Origin: Cellvibrio fontiphilus_A
GTDB lineage: Bacteria; Pseudomonadota; Gammaproteobacteria; Pseudomonadales; Cellvibrionaceae
Direction: 5' to 3'
NCBI RefSeq assembly: GCF_042646205.1
Contig: NZ_JBHRTF010000006.1
Location: 372,001 to 436,000, forward strand
Length of the DNA stretch: 64,000 nucleotides
A program made the translations under genes and the position numbers. The notes beneath the pieces were generated by a model. It had not been told where the DNA came from, searched no databases, and was given only the letters and a program-made list of their open reading frames with translations. This document shows, in pieces, positions 34,186 to 42,313 of this stretch (positions are counted from its first letter, which is position 1; each line of letters starts with the position of its first letter).

Positions 34186-36903
34186 GTGGAAAGTTATTTT
34201 CAGTATTGGGGGAAAGCAAAAAAAGACCCGCAGGCCGAAGGGCCGGATTATCACTTATTGCCATACCATTGTTTGGATGTGGCGGCGGTGGGTGAGGTTT
34301 GGTGGAACAACAGCCAGGTTATTCGTAATAGTTTTTTGCAGGTGACTGGTTTAAATGAGGCTCAGACTAAGGCTTGGGTCTTATTTTTTATTGCCTTGCA
34401 TGACTACGGCAAGTTTGATGTGCGCTTTCAGCTCAAGGCTCCTCGTGCGTGGGAGCAGGTAAATTCAGCTATGAGTGGTTTAAATGCTGGATTAAACCAG
34501 AAAAAAATTAATCAGTATTATCATGGGCCTGCCGGAGTTTATTGGTTTTATCAAGATCTGGAAGAACGCTTTAAAAGTGATGGGCGGTTTGGTGACAATG
34601 AAGATTGGGCTGCATGGATAAGTTGGTTTGCACCAGTTGCAGGGCATCATGGTGCGATACCCGCTGCAAGTGAATCAAATGATGACGGATACGCGTTGCC
34701 GGTTAGTTGTGATACGTCCATTGTTGATTCTTTGATGTCTGCTCGTTTGGAATGGCTTCGATTACTTGAGGCCATTTTCCTGATTCCGGCAGGTCTTTCG
34801 CTTGCCGATAACCCCCCAGAAATAAAAACATCGCGCGGTTATGAAAACTCACAAACCATGTTGGCAGGTTTTTGTGCTGTATGTGATTGGATTGGCTCAT
34901 CGGATTTTTTCCCTTATAACTCAGTTCCAATCAATGAAATCAGTACCTTAAAAACTTGGTATCAAAAACGACTTAAGCTGGCTTCTGATGCACTTTATGC
35001 TGCAGGTGTTATTAGCCAAATTAAACCTGACCCCAGCATTTCTAAATTGCTAGATGGTTATCAACCAAGGCAAATTCAGTGCTTGGTGAAAGGCTTACGG
35101 GTTGCCCAAAGCCTAACTTTGGTCGAGGCATCTACAGGTTCTGGAAAAACAGAAACTGCGCTCGCTTATGCTTGGGAGCTTTTAGCTTTGGGTTTGGCAG
35201 ATAGCATTATCTTTGCGTTACCTACACAAGCAACTTCTAATGCGATGTTAAAACGGTTGGAGTTAGCTGCTCCGATATTGTTTGACAACACCGTCAATGT
35301 GATTTTGGCGCATGGCCGTGCAAGCTATCAGGATAACTTTATTAGGTTGAAAGAAGCGGTTATTCCCCAAACTGTACAGGCGGCGGACGAGGCATTGGTG
35401 CAGTGCGGGCAATGGTTGGCCCAGAGTCGTAAGCGCGTATTTCTGGGTCAAATTGGTGTTTGCACAATTGACCAGGTGCTGGTGTCGGTATTACCCATTA
35501 AGCATAAGTTTGTACGCGGTTTTGGCGTGGGGCGTAGCGTATTAATTGTTGATGAAGTGCATGCCTACGATAGTTATATGTATGGGTTGTTGACGGGTGT
35601 GTTGCAGCAGCAGCGCTTGGCGGGCGGGAGTGCGATTTTGCTTTCTGCTACTTTACCTGCGCACCAAAAGAAACAATTAACCGAGGCTTGGGGATCATCC
35701 TTTGACGAAAGTGAAAAATCCTATCCTTTAATCACTCAGTGCGTTAGCGCTGAAACAAGCTATTTCAATCTTGAGGAGTTGCCGGGGCAGCAACCTCAAG
35801 AAACTCAAGTTCATATCGAATTAATAGAAGACGAAAACATGTTTTCTAATTCATTGCTTGATCAGCGGATGCTTGATGCTGTTCGATCCGGTGCGCAGGT
35901 ATGCCTAATTTGTAATTTGGTTGATGTGGCACAAAATACTTACCAGCGGCTGTTGGCCTTAATTAAACAAATTCCCGATTTAGACGTATCACAAATTGAT
36001 ATTTTTCATTCGCGTTTTGTGTTTGCTGATCGCCAAGTAAAAGAAAAGCGAGTAGTAGACCTGTTTGGAAAAAAGCCAGATCCAGAAGATGCAAGAGCGA
36101 AGGGGCATTTATTGATTGCTACGCAAGTTGTTGAGCAATCTTTAGATGTTGATTTTGACTGGTTAATTACTCAGTTGTGCCCAGTTGATTTACTTTTTCA
36201 GCGAATGGGTCGCTTGCATCGTCATAGTCGTAGTCGGCCATCTGGTTTTGAAAAAGCACTTTGTTCTGTGCTCGTGCCCACTTCAATTGACTATCAGCTG
36301 CATGCGCTAATTTATGGTAATAGTAGAGTTTTATGGCGAACGCATAAATTGTTGGAGCAAGCTGTTTTTGAGCAAAACTCTATTCTTTCTTTTCCGACAA
36401 TTTACCGCGATTGGATTGAACCGGTTTATCATGAAGATGTTTGGCCTAATGAGCCTGCAGAAATTATTAAAAGTTATGACGAATATCTAAAACAAGCCAA
36501 GGCAAGCTGTTACACGGCAAAATTTAATATGAATCGTTCTTTTAGCATGGACGATACCGATGGTAATGCTGCGCTATTAACCCGAGATGGCGAGATGGGT
36601 TTAAACCTTGTACCTTATTTTTTAAATGCTAAGGGGAAGCGTAGTTTAATAAATGGATTAGTAGTGGATGAATTGCATGCAAGTGAAAAGTTCGAAAAAA
36701 TCAATCTCAATACCGTATCTGTTCCTGCGAGCTGGTGGCGCAAAAAAACTGAACTTCCGCAACCGGACGAACTTGGGCTGATTTGGCTTGAATTTAAAAA
36801 ATCAAATAACGAGCTGACTACGGTTTTCGGTGAATGGTGCTACAACTATCACTCGACTACTGGCTTACAAAGAAAAGCAATTAACGAAAAGGATGCTATA
36901 TGA
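34186..36903 (+). CDS. cas3: Cas3 nuclease-helicase, type I-E
   Basis: The 905-residue effector nuclease is recruited to Cascade-bound targets, where it unwinds and degrades DNA. The N-terminal HD nuclease domain includes His in YHCLDVAAVG (about 28), HDYGKFD (about 72-78) and AGHHG (about 156). The helicase carries Walker A STGSGKTE (about 317-324), DEVHAYD (about 456) and a C-terminal RecA-like domain with FQRMGRLHRH (about 682). Length is close to E. coli Cas3. It starts with GTG after ACGGGGAAA. Its last bases overlap casA (ATGA). Confidence 0.96.
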   Translation: MESYFQYWGKAKKDPQAEGPDYHLLPYHCLDVAAVGEVWWNNSQVIRNSFLQVTGLNEAQTKAWVLFFIALHDYGKFDVRFQLKAPRAWEQVNSAMSGLNAGLNQKKINQYYHGPAGVYWFYQDLEERFKSDGRFGDNEDWAAWISWFAPVAGHHGAIPAASESNDDGYALPVSCDTSIVDSLMSARLEWLRLLEAIFLIPAGLSLADNPPEIKTSRGYENSQTMLAGFCAVCDWIGSSDFFPYNSVPINEISTLKTWYQKRLKLASDALYAAGVISQIKPDPSISKLLDGYQPRQIQCLVKGLRVAQSLTLVEASTGSGKTETALAYAWELLALGLADSIIFALPTQATSNAMLKRLELAAPILFDNTVNVILAHGRASYQDNFIRLKEAVIPQTVQAADEALVQCGQWLAQSRKRVFLGQIGVCTIDQVLVSVLPIKHKFVRGFGVGRSVLIVDEVHAYDSYMYGLLTGVLQQQRLAGGSAILLSATLPAHQKKQLTEAWGSSFDESEKSYPLITQCVSAETSYFNLEELPGQQPQETQVHIELIEDENMFSNSLLDQRMLDAVRSGAQVCLICNLVDVAQNTYQRLLALIKQIPDLDVSQIDIFHSRFVFADRQVKEKRVVDLFGKKPDPEDARAKGHLLIATQVVEQSLDVDFDWLITQLCPVDLLFQRMGRLHRHSRSRPSGFEKALCSVLVPTSIDYQLHALIYGNSRVLWRTHKLLEQAVFEQNSILSFPTIYRDWIEPVYHEDVWPNEPAEIIKSYDEYLKQAKASCYTAKFNMNRSFSMDDTDGNAALLTRDGEMGLNLVPYFLNAKGKRSLINGLVVDELHASEKFEKINLNTVSVPASWWRKKTELPQPDELGLIWLEFKKSNNELTTVFGEWCYNYHSTTGLQRKAINEKDAI

Positions 36904-38414
36904 ATTTATTGACGGATTCATGGATACCTATTCAGCAAGCAGGTGTTCAAGAAAAGATCACATTAGAGCAATTGCTCTGTGGTGAAAAAGAGGGGGATTT
37001 ATGTCTTCCGCGGGATGATATGGAGTTTGCATGCCTGCAGTTGTTGGCATCATTAACGCAAGTGCTGTTTATTCCCACTGATAAAAAAGACTTAATTGAG
37101 AAAATTACGAAACCTTTAAGTCACCAACAATATGCTATTGGTTGTGAGAATAAGCTTGAGTGGTTTGATTTAGATCACCCTGAGACGCCTTTTATGCAAT
37201 TCAAGGGAGTTAGCGCTAAGGAAGTTACAAACTTCGTGAAGCTTATGGCTGGTTTGGATGATGGAACAAATAAGGTTTTTGTAAATCCGTTTGGAGTTGC
37301 AAATTCACTCTGCGGAGGCTGCGCTGCAATTGCTCTTTTTAATACGGCAAATAATAGTCCAAATCTTGGTGGGGGATTCAAGGCTGGGATCAGAGGGAAT
37401 GTTCCTATAACTGTCATGCTAAAAGGCAGCACACTGCGCGAAACCATTTGGTTTAATACCCTAACTGAGGATTCGTTAGATGGGTTTATTTTTTGGCATA
37501 GAGAAACAAGTTCTCAGACTCCGAACTATGTAGAAAAGGTTGCAAGTAAAGAAAAAATTAATATTAATTCCGTGGGTTTAACTAGAGGACTTTTTTGGCA
37601 AGGGACTCATTTTGAATTGCTTAAAAATAATACAGTTGGTGTGTGCAGTTGTTGTGGCTTCGAAGGCGATTTGTACTGTGGTTTTAATAAAGAAAAATTT
37701 GATTACACAATTGAAGGGCTTTGGCCTCATCCATATAGCCCGCGTATGTTCTCTGTTAAAAAAGGTGAGAAAAAAGAGTACATCCCATCTTTTTCCAAGC
37801 ATCAACCTGCATGGACGCATTTGGCTAAGTTCATAGCGACTGATATTGGTGAAAAAGAAGGCTATGAAGAAGTGCCTGTAATTACACAATACAAAAATTA
37901 TCGTTTTGGAGTAGTAACTCTAGCTGTCGGTGGTTATTGCAATAATAAGGCAATGATTGAAGAGCGTCGGCATGAAATCTATTCTTTGGCTGATGGGTGG
38001 GAATCTAATCAGATTCTAATAAATCAATTGATACAAACTGCACTTGATTATAAAGATGCGCTTTACAATTCCCTGAACCTTTTTTGTCACGGGTATAAGA
38101 ACAAAAAAAATCCGGAGAAGAGCGTCGCCGGTACTGGTGTTGATTTGGTGCCAAAATTTATTGGCTTGTTCTATAAAAATTCAGAAGCATTAGTTCATGC
38201 TGTTCTTGCTTCCATAAAATTTGATAATCCCCAAGAAGACATAAGCGAGTTTTTATCAAGTCTTAGGACGCTTGTTGTGGATCTATTCAATCAAGCTACT
38301 GATCCTTACCAGCAAGAGCCAAAAATGCTGAAAGCCTTAGCGGTTTCTCGAAGTAAATTAATCAATGTGCATCTTAAAAATCTTGAAACATTGCAAGGAG
38401 TTGAACGTGAGTGA
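36900..38414 (+). CDS. casA: Cse1/CasA (Cas8e), large subunit of Cascade
   Basis: The 504-residue large subunit recognises the PAM and recruits Cas3. It starts MNLLTDSWIPIQ, as in E. coli CasA (502 residues). The glycine-rich segment SPNLGGGFKAGIRG (about 157-170) lies in the region that contacts PAM DNA. Two CxxC-like pairs in VCSCCGFEGDLYC (about 247-259) suggest a zinc site. It overlaps cas3 by 4 bp and casB by 8 bp, which shows tight coupling. Confidence 0.95.
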   Translation: MNLLTDSWIPIQQAGVQEKITLEQLLCGEKEGDLCLPRDDMEFACLQLLASLTQVLFIPTDKKDLIEKITKPLSHQQYAIGCENKLEWFDLDHPETPFMQFKGVSAKEVTNFVKLMAGLDDGTNKVFVNPFGVANSLCGGCAAIALFNTANNSPNLGGGFKAGIRGNVPITVMLKGSTLRETIWFNTLTEDSLDGFIFWHRETSSQTPNYVEKVASKEKININSVGLTRGLFWQGTHFELLKNNTVGVCSCCGFEGDLYCGFNKEKFDYTIEGLWPHPYSPRMFSVKKGEKKEYIPSFSKHQPAWTHLAKFIATDIGEKEGYEEVPVITQYKNYRFGVVTLAVGGYCNNKAMIEERRHEIYSLADGWESNQILINQLIQTALDYKDALYNSLNLFCHGYKNKKNPEKSVAGTGVDLVPKFIGLFYKNSEALVHAVLASIKFDNPQEDISEFLSSLRTLVVDLFNQATDPYQQEPKMLKALAVSRSKLINVHLKNLETLQGVERE

Positions 38415-38844
38415 TTCTAATGATCCCGACTTTATAGGAATGTATGAGCGTTACAAAGGTTTAAAACCTGGGTACAAAGCGGAACTTCGCAGAGTAGTCA
38501 GTATTCAGGATTTGGTAGAGGTGCCTGCATTTTACATGCTGCTGCAAGGGCGTGAAGGTAAGCCCTCAATGCAGCGGGTACTTTACTGTTTGCCTTGTAT
38601 AAAGCATGAATCCAATGGTATGAGCCTAGGCCAAGCGCTCGCAGAAGCCAACGTCAGTGAGAAGCGACTTTTCACAGTTGTTCGTTCACAAGCTCCTAAT
38701 GACTTAGTTCAGCTGCGCAGGTTGTTGCAAATGACGGAGCCTGTTGTTGATTGGTTAAAAGCTGCTAAAACATTCTATTTTTGGAATGATCAGGCGAAGC
38801 GTAAATTGTTAGAAGATTACTTTACCTATAAAAGTAATCCTTAA
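38407..38844 (+). CDS. casB: Cse2/CasB (Cas11e), small subunit of Cascade
   Basis: A 145-residue all-helical subunit, two copies of which stabilise the crRNA-target hybrid. The GTG at 38407 is chosen because AAGGAG lies about nine bases upstream and it removes an unlikely N-terminal extension; the start overlaps the casA stop. RRVVSIQDLVEVPAFYMLLQ (about 19-38) and the C-terminal helix LLEDYFTY fit the family, which is poorly conserved in sequence. Position between casA and cas7e supports the call. Confidence 0.9.
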   Translation: MSDSNDPDFIGMYERYKGLKPGYKAELRRVVSIQDLVEVPAFYMLLQGREGKPSMQRVLYCLPCIKHESNGMSLGQALAEANVSEKRLFTVVRSQAPNDLVQLRRLLQMTEPVVDWLKAAKTFYFWNDQAKRKLLEDYFTYKSNP

Positions 38845-38890
38845 TTCTTTAAGTTAATTAATTTCTAAAAATTTTATCAAGGAAAATCGT

Positions 38891-40141
38891 ATGACTAAGA
38901 ATTTTGTTAATTTTCATGTGTTAATTTCTCATAGCCCGTCATGTTTAAATCGTGATGATATGAATATGCAAAAATCGGCGATGTTTGGTGGCAAACGCCG
39001 TGTACGCATTTCTAGTCAGAGTTTAAAGCGTGCAATGCGAGTGAGTGATTACTATAAGAAACACTTTCCGGAGAAATCTATAAGAACTCGACAGTTGGAT
39101 CTTCTGCGCCAAGAGCTTGAAAGTATTCTTGGAAAGGATGAGTCGTTTGATCTTGGCTTGGAATGGGTGGCTAAATCAATTGAAGTATTTTCAAGTAAAG
39201 TTGTAGATTCAGGTGACGAAGAAGACGGTGGCGACGATGAAGTGGCGACGGATTCAAAAAAAGTTGCTGTGGCTCCTTGGTCGATTTCAGAATTTAAATA
39301 TCTCTGTACAAAGGTAAAAGAAGTCTATGAAACGCCATTGTCTGAAAAGGAATTAGATCAACTTCAAAAGTCTATTGAAAAAGAAAATGCAAGAAAAGCT
39401 ACTGCAAAAAAGCCTAAATTATCTAATGCTGAAATAAAAGATCAGTTTTTGCTCAAAAAAATTAAATCAGTTCTTTCTGACAACACAGATGCATTGGCGA
39501 ATGCGTGTGGCAAAGCAATGGATATAGCCCTTTCGGGGCGTATGGCTACCTCAGGTTTAATGACAAATATAGATGGTGCCCTCGCCGTAGCTCACGCTAT
39601 TACCACTCATTCCGTCGATGCCGATATTGATTGGTTTACAGCAGTGGATGATTTGCAAGAACTTGGCTCCGGCCATTTGGACACCCAAGAGTTTTCATCG
39701 GGCGTTTTTTACCGTTATGCGAGCTTAAACATTGCTCAGTTGCAAAAAAATCTTGGCGATGCTCCACGTGAGAAAGCCTTGGAAATTGCAGCGCATGTCT
39801 TGCATATGCTGGCCACTGAAGTGCCAAGTGCAAAACAACAAAGTTTTGCAGCGCATAACCTTGCAGATCAAGCCTTGGTCAGTTTTTCTGACCAGCCAAT
39901 TTCATTAGCAAATGCATTTGAGCAGCCAATTAAAGCTGATTCAGGTGGTGGGTTTCGTACACCATCCGTTAAAAAACTAAATGAATACTGGGATAAAACG
40001 CATCGCGGTTATGGGTTGGATGAAAGCTGTGCAGAGTTTTCTTTGGAGGAGATAGATCTTCCTACAGGAATTGAACGCAAATCATCCTTACCTGATTTGG
40101 AAGCTTGGGTTCGCAATGATGGGACAGCCTTGGAGGCGTAA
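38891..40141 (+). CDS. casC: Cas7e/CasC, backbone subunit of Cascade
   Basis: Six copies form the crRNA-binding filament of Cascade. The N-terminal part FVNFHVLISHSPSCLNRDDM and GGKRRVRISSQSLKRAMR (about residues 33-50) is typical of Cas7e. The 416-residue protein is longer than E. coli CasC (363). The extra length lies in a strongly acidic then lysine-rich insertion (about 107-190, DEEDGGDDEVATDSKK and later). Conserved parts resume with ALSGRMATSGL (about 212). AAGGAAAATCGT precedes the ATG. Confidence 0.94.
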   Translation: MTKNFVNFHVLISHSPSCLNRDDMNMQKSAMFGGKRRVRISSQSLKRAMRVSDYYKKHFPEKSIRTRQLDLLRQELESILGKDESFDLGLEWVAKSIEVFSSKVVDSGDEEDGGDDEVATDSKKVAVAPWSISEFKYLCTKVKEVYETPLSEKELDQLQKSIEKENARKATAKKPKLSNAEIKDQFLLKKIKSVLSDNTDALANACGKAMDIALSGRMATSGLMTNIDGALAVAHAITTHSVDADIDWFTAVDDLQELGSGHLDTQEFSSGVFYRYASLNIAQLQKNLGDAPREKALEIAAHVLHMLATEVPSAKQQSFAAHNLADQALVSFSDQPISLANAFEQPIKADSGGGFRTPSVKKLNEYWDKTHRGYGLDESCAEFSLEEIDLPTGIERKSSLPDLEAWVRNDGTALEA

Positions 40142-40143
40142 CC

Positions 40144-40797
40144 ATGCAGGATTATTTGATTTTAAAACTTGATGGAGTTTTGCAGGCGTGGGGGCGAGAA
40201 AGTTTTGAGGGTTTACGACCATCAGAGCTTTTTCCTGGGCGCAGTGCTCTGTTGGGATTGATTGGAGCTTGCTTGGGTATTGATCGGCTTGATCAAAGCT
40301 CACAGCAAGCCTTGGTGCTTAGTATAGGTTTTGCGGTGCGGGTGGATCAGCAAGGTCAAAAAATGACTGACTACCACACCGTTAAAGATGCGCGTGTGGA
40401 TTATCACGGTTTAAAAACACACGACACTATTCAAACGTGGCGGGAGTATTGGCAAGACGCCAAATACACATTGGCGATTTGGAATACTGAAAACGCAACA
40501 ATTCTTTTATCTCAGGTGAAAGCTGCGATTCAAAAACCCATATATACACCTGTATTGGGTCGTCGTAGTTGCGCATTGTCACGCCCACTTTTTGAATGTG
40601 AAGTTATTGCGGCGAATCATCTTGAAGCGTTGGCTTTAGTGGAGCCGTTTGGTGGCACTGTTTATGCTGATGTATCTAGTACAAATTCCATCCCGCTGAA
40701 AAAACGCGATGTACCAATCATTCATCAGCCACGTCAATTCGCCAGTCGCATGGTGTATATGAGTAAGGCAAAAGGAGATTCACGTGTACTTGAGTAA
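40144..40797 (+). CDS. casD: Cas5e/CasD, Cascade subunit
   Basis: A 217-residue RRM-fold subunit that caps the crRNA 5-prime handle. The start MQDYLILKLDGVLQAWG and the part RPSELFPGRSALLGLIGACLG (about 23-43) match Cas5e, and VLGRRSCALSRPLFE (about 139-153) is the usual C-terminal motif. It starts two bases after the cas7e stop and overlaps cas6e by 14 bp. Confidence 0.95.
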   Translation: MQDYLILKLDGVLQAWGRESFEGLRPSELFPGRSALLGLIGACLGIDRLDQSSQQALVLSIGFAVRVDQQGQKMTDYHTVKDARVDYHGLKTHDTIQTWREYWQDAKYTLAIWNTENATILLSQVKAAIQKPIYTPVLGRRSCALSRPLFECEVIAANHLEALALVEPFGGTVYADVSSTNSIPLKKRDVPIIHQPRQFASRMVYMSKAKGDSRVLE

Positions 40798-41398
40798 AGT
40801 TCAACTAGGTTGGGAGCATGCTAAAAATCCGTATGAACTGCACAAAGCTCTTTGGCAATTGTTTCCTGACCGACCCGATGAAAATAGAAGTTTTTTATTT
40901 CGCGTCGAAAATGTTGTCAAAAACCAATCAGCACAATTGTTGATGCAGTCTGTGGATAAGCCCATGGCTGGTGCTAAGGGTGAATTGTTGGCTTGCAGAG
41001 AGATTCCCTTGCAGCTGCATGAAGGTCAGTTTTTACGTTTTCGTTTGCGTGCTAATCCGATTAAAACAATTAAAGATGCCGAAAAGGGCGTTGTGGAAAA
41101 AAAGGGGAAAAGTTTTACCCGAACTGCACGGGTTCCTTTGATCCATGAAGAGCAACAACAGGCATGGCTTGAGCGAAAATTTGAGAATATTGCATTGTTG
41201 CAGTCTTTAAATATTCAGAAGGAGTTGGTTCTTAATTTTCGCAAGCATAAGGAACAGCGTAGCGGAAAAATTCAAACTGTTTTATTCGATGGTGTCTTGC
41301 AGGTACTAAACCCCACAGCTTTGATAGCAATGATGGAGCAGGGCATCGGCCCAGCCAAATCCTTTGGGTGTGGAATGTTGTCCATAGCTCCTGCCTGA
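40784..41398 (+). CDS. casE: Cas6e/CasE, crRNA-processing endonuclease
   Basis: A 204-residue RNase that cuts pre-crRNA at the repeat hairpin and stays bound to the 3-prime stem. His20, in YELHKALW, aligns with the catalytic His20 of E. coli CasE (YQLHQGLW). FRLRANPIKTI (about 86-96) and the C-terminal glycine loop GIGPAKSFGCGMLSIAP are family signatures. It starts with GTG after AAAGGAG. A stem-loop and the toxin-antitoxin promoter candidate follow. Confidence 0.96.
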   Translation: MYLSKVQLGWEHAKNPYELHKALWQLFPDRPDENRSFLFRVENVVKNQSAQLLMQSVDKPMAGAKGELLACREIPLQLHEGQFLRFRLRANPIKTIKDAEKGVVEKKGKSFTRTARVPLIHEEQQQAWLERKFENIALLQSLNIQKELVLNFRKHKEQRSGKIQTVLFDGVLQVLNPTALIAMMEQGIGPAKSFGCGMLSIAPA

Positions 41399-41410
41399 TA
41401 TGTCGTATGC

Positions 41411-41434
41411 AAACCCGTCTTATTCCACGGGTTT
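41411..41434 (+). other. Stem-loop after cas6e
   Basis: AAACCCGT (41411-41418) and ACGGGTTT (41427-41434) form a perfect 8-bp stem with an 8-base loop, 12 bp after the cas6e stop. There is no T-run, so termination would be partial at best. It could separate interference-gene and adaptation-gene expression. Confidence 0.5.
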
Positions 41435-41446
41435 AGCTACATCTGC

Positions 41447-41496
41447 TTGAAAAACAACCACCCAGCGCGCAAAATGTGCCAACACTTGTTGGCACA
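41447..41496 (+). promoter_or_regulatory. Promoter and operator candidate of the embedded toxin-antitoxin pair
   Basis: TTGAAA (41447-41452), a 17-bp spacer and CAAAAT (41470-41475) form a reasonable sigma-70 promoter. From the last base of the -10 element begins a perfect inverted repeat, TGTGCCAACA (41475-41484) and TGTTGGCACA (41487-41496), with CT in the centre. Palindromes overlapping the promoter are the usual autoregulation sites of antitoxins. The antitoxin ATG follows 12 bp later. Confidence 0.6.
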
Positions 41497-41508
41497 ATAG
41501 AGGTTTTT

Positions 41509-41835
41509 ATGGAGATGTTTACGGTTCGTGACCTGCGCAATCGCACAGGGGAGCTTATCCGCGAGGCGGAGTTGGGGCATTTGTCGCTTATCACCAAACA
41601 TGGGCAGCCGGTATTTGTGGCGGTGCCGTTTGATGATGCTTTGTTGGAGTCTGGTGTTGGGATGTCGCTTGCCATACGGTTGTTTGCCAGCCAGCAGGCA
41701 ACGCTGGTGCAGGCCGCGCGCGTGGCGGGGGTATCTGCCTCGGAAATGATGGATATATTGGCCGAGAAAAAAATCCCTATCGTTGATTACTCAAAGGAAG
41801 AGTTAGCGGATGAGCTTGAGCAATTTAAGGATTAA
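41509..41835 (+). CDS. Phd/YefM-UPF0175-type antitoxin inside the cas operon
   Basis: A 108-residue protein. Residues 1-45 (MFTVRDLRNRTGELIREAE, then HLSLITKHGQPVFVAVPFD) look like a Phd/YefM DNA-binding antitoxin domain. Residues 52-104 (MSLAIRLFASQQATLVQAARVAGVSASEMMDILAEKKIPIVDY) match UPF0175, a family usually paired with DUF3368 toxins. The ATG at 41509 has AGAGG five bases upstream; earlier in-frame starts would lie in the operator. It overlaps the toxin gene by 26 bp. It is a foreign element in an otherwise standard type I-E operon. Confidence 0.82.
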   Translation: MEMFTVRDLRNRTGELIREAELGHLSLITKHGQPVFVAVPFDDALLESGVGMSLAIRLFASQQATLVQAARVAGVSASEMMDILAEKKIPIVDYSKEELADELEQFKD

Positions 41836-42313
41836 TCAATTATTGGTGGCAGACACCAGCCCGTTGTTGGCGTTGGCTCGGTTGGATTTTTTAACCTTAT
41901 TAAGCCAATTATTTTCTTCAGTCTGTGTTACTCAAACCGTTATCGCTGAGTGCCTTGCGAAACCTGAATCTAGCGATGCTCTGCGTATCAAAGAGGCCTT
42001 GGCTGATGGTCGTTTGATCATCGTAGATGACCCTGTGGTTAGAACATCGCTCAAACACTTGGACGTTGGGGAAATGTCTGCATTGGAATATGCAATCCAA
42101 CACTCCGCGACAATTCTTATCGATGAGCGGGCAGGGCGTTTGGCGGCGAAGGCGCATCATTTAAATGTTGTCGGTACACTGGGCATTTTGCTGTTGGCGA
42201 AGCGAAAGGGATTTTTACTAAGCATCAAACCAAAAATCTATGAGCTTAGAGATTCTGGATATTTTATTAGTGAAACTCTAATCGCATCTGTGTTGGAGCT
42301 AGCCAATGAGTGA
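41810..42313 (+). CDS. DUF3368 PIN-like toxin inside the cas operon
   Basis: A 167-residue PIN-fold protein of the DUF3368 type, probably a metal-dependent RNase. Candidate acidic active-site residues are Asp15 (VADTSPLLAL), Glu47 (TQTVIAECLAK), Glu88 (LDVGEMSALEYA) and Asp105 (ILIDERAGR), in the order expected for PIN domains. AAGGAAGAG lies upstream of the ATG at 41810. Its last 8 bases overlap the cas1 start, so toxin and cas1 are translationally linked. No disabling mutation is visible. Confidence 0.82.
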   Translation: MSLSNLRINQLLVADTSPLLALARLDFLTLLSQLFSSVCVTQTVIAECLAKPESSDALRIKEALADGRLIIVDDPVVRTSLKHLDVGEMSALEYAIQHSATILIDERAGRLAAKAHHLNVVGTLGILLLAKRKGFLLSIKPKIYELRDSGYFISETLIASVLELANE

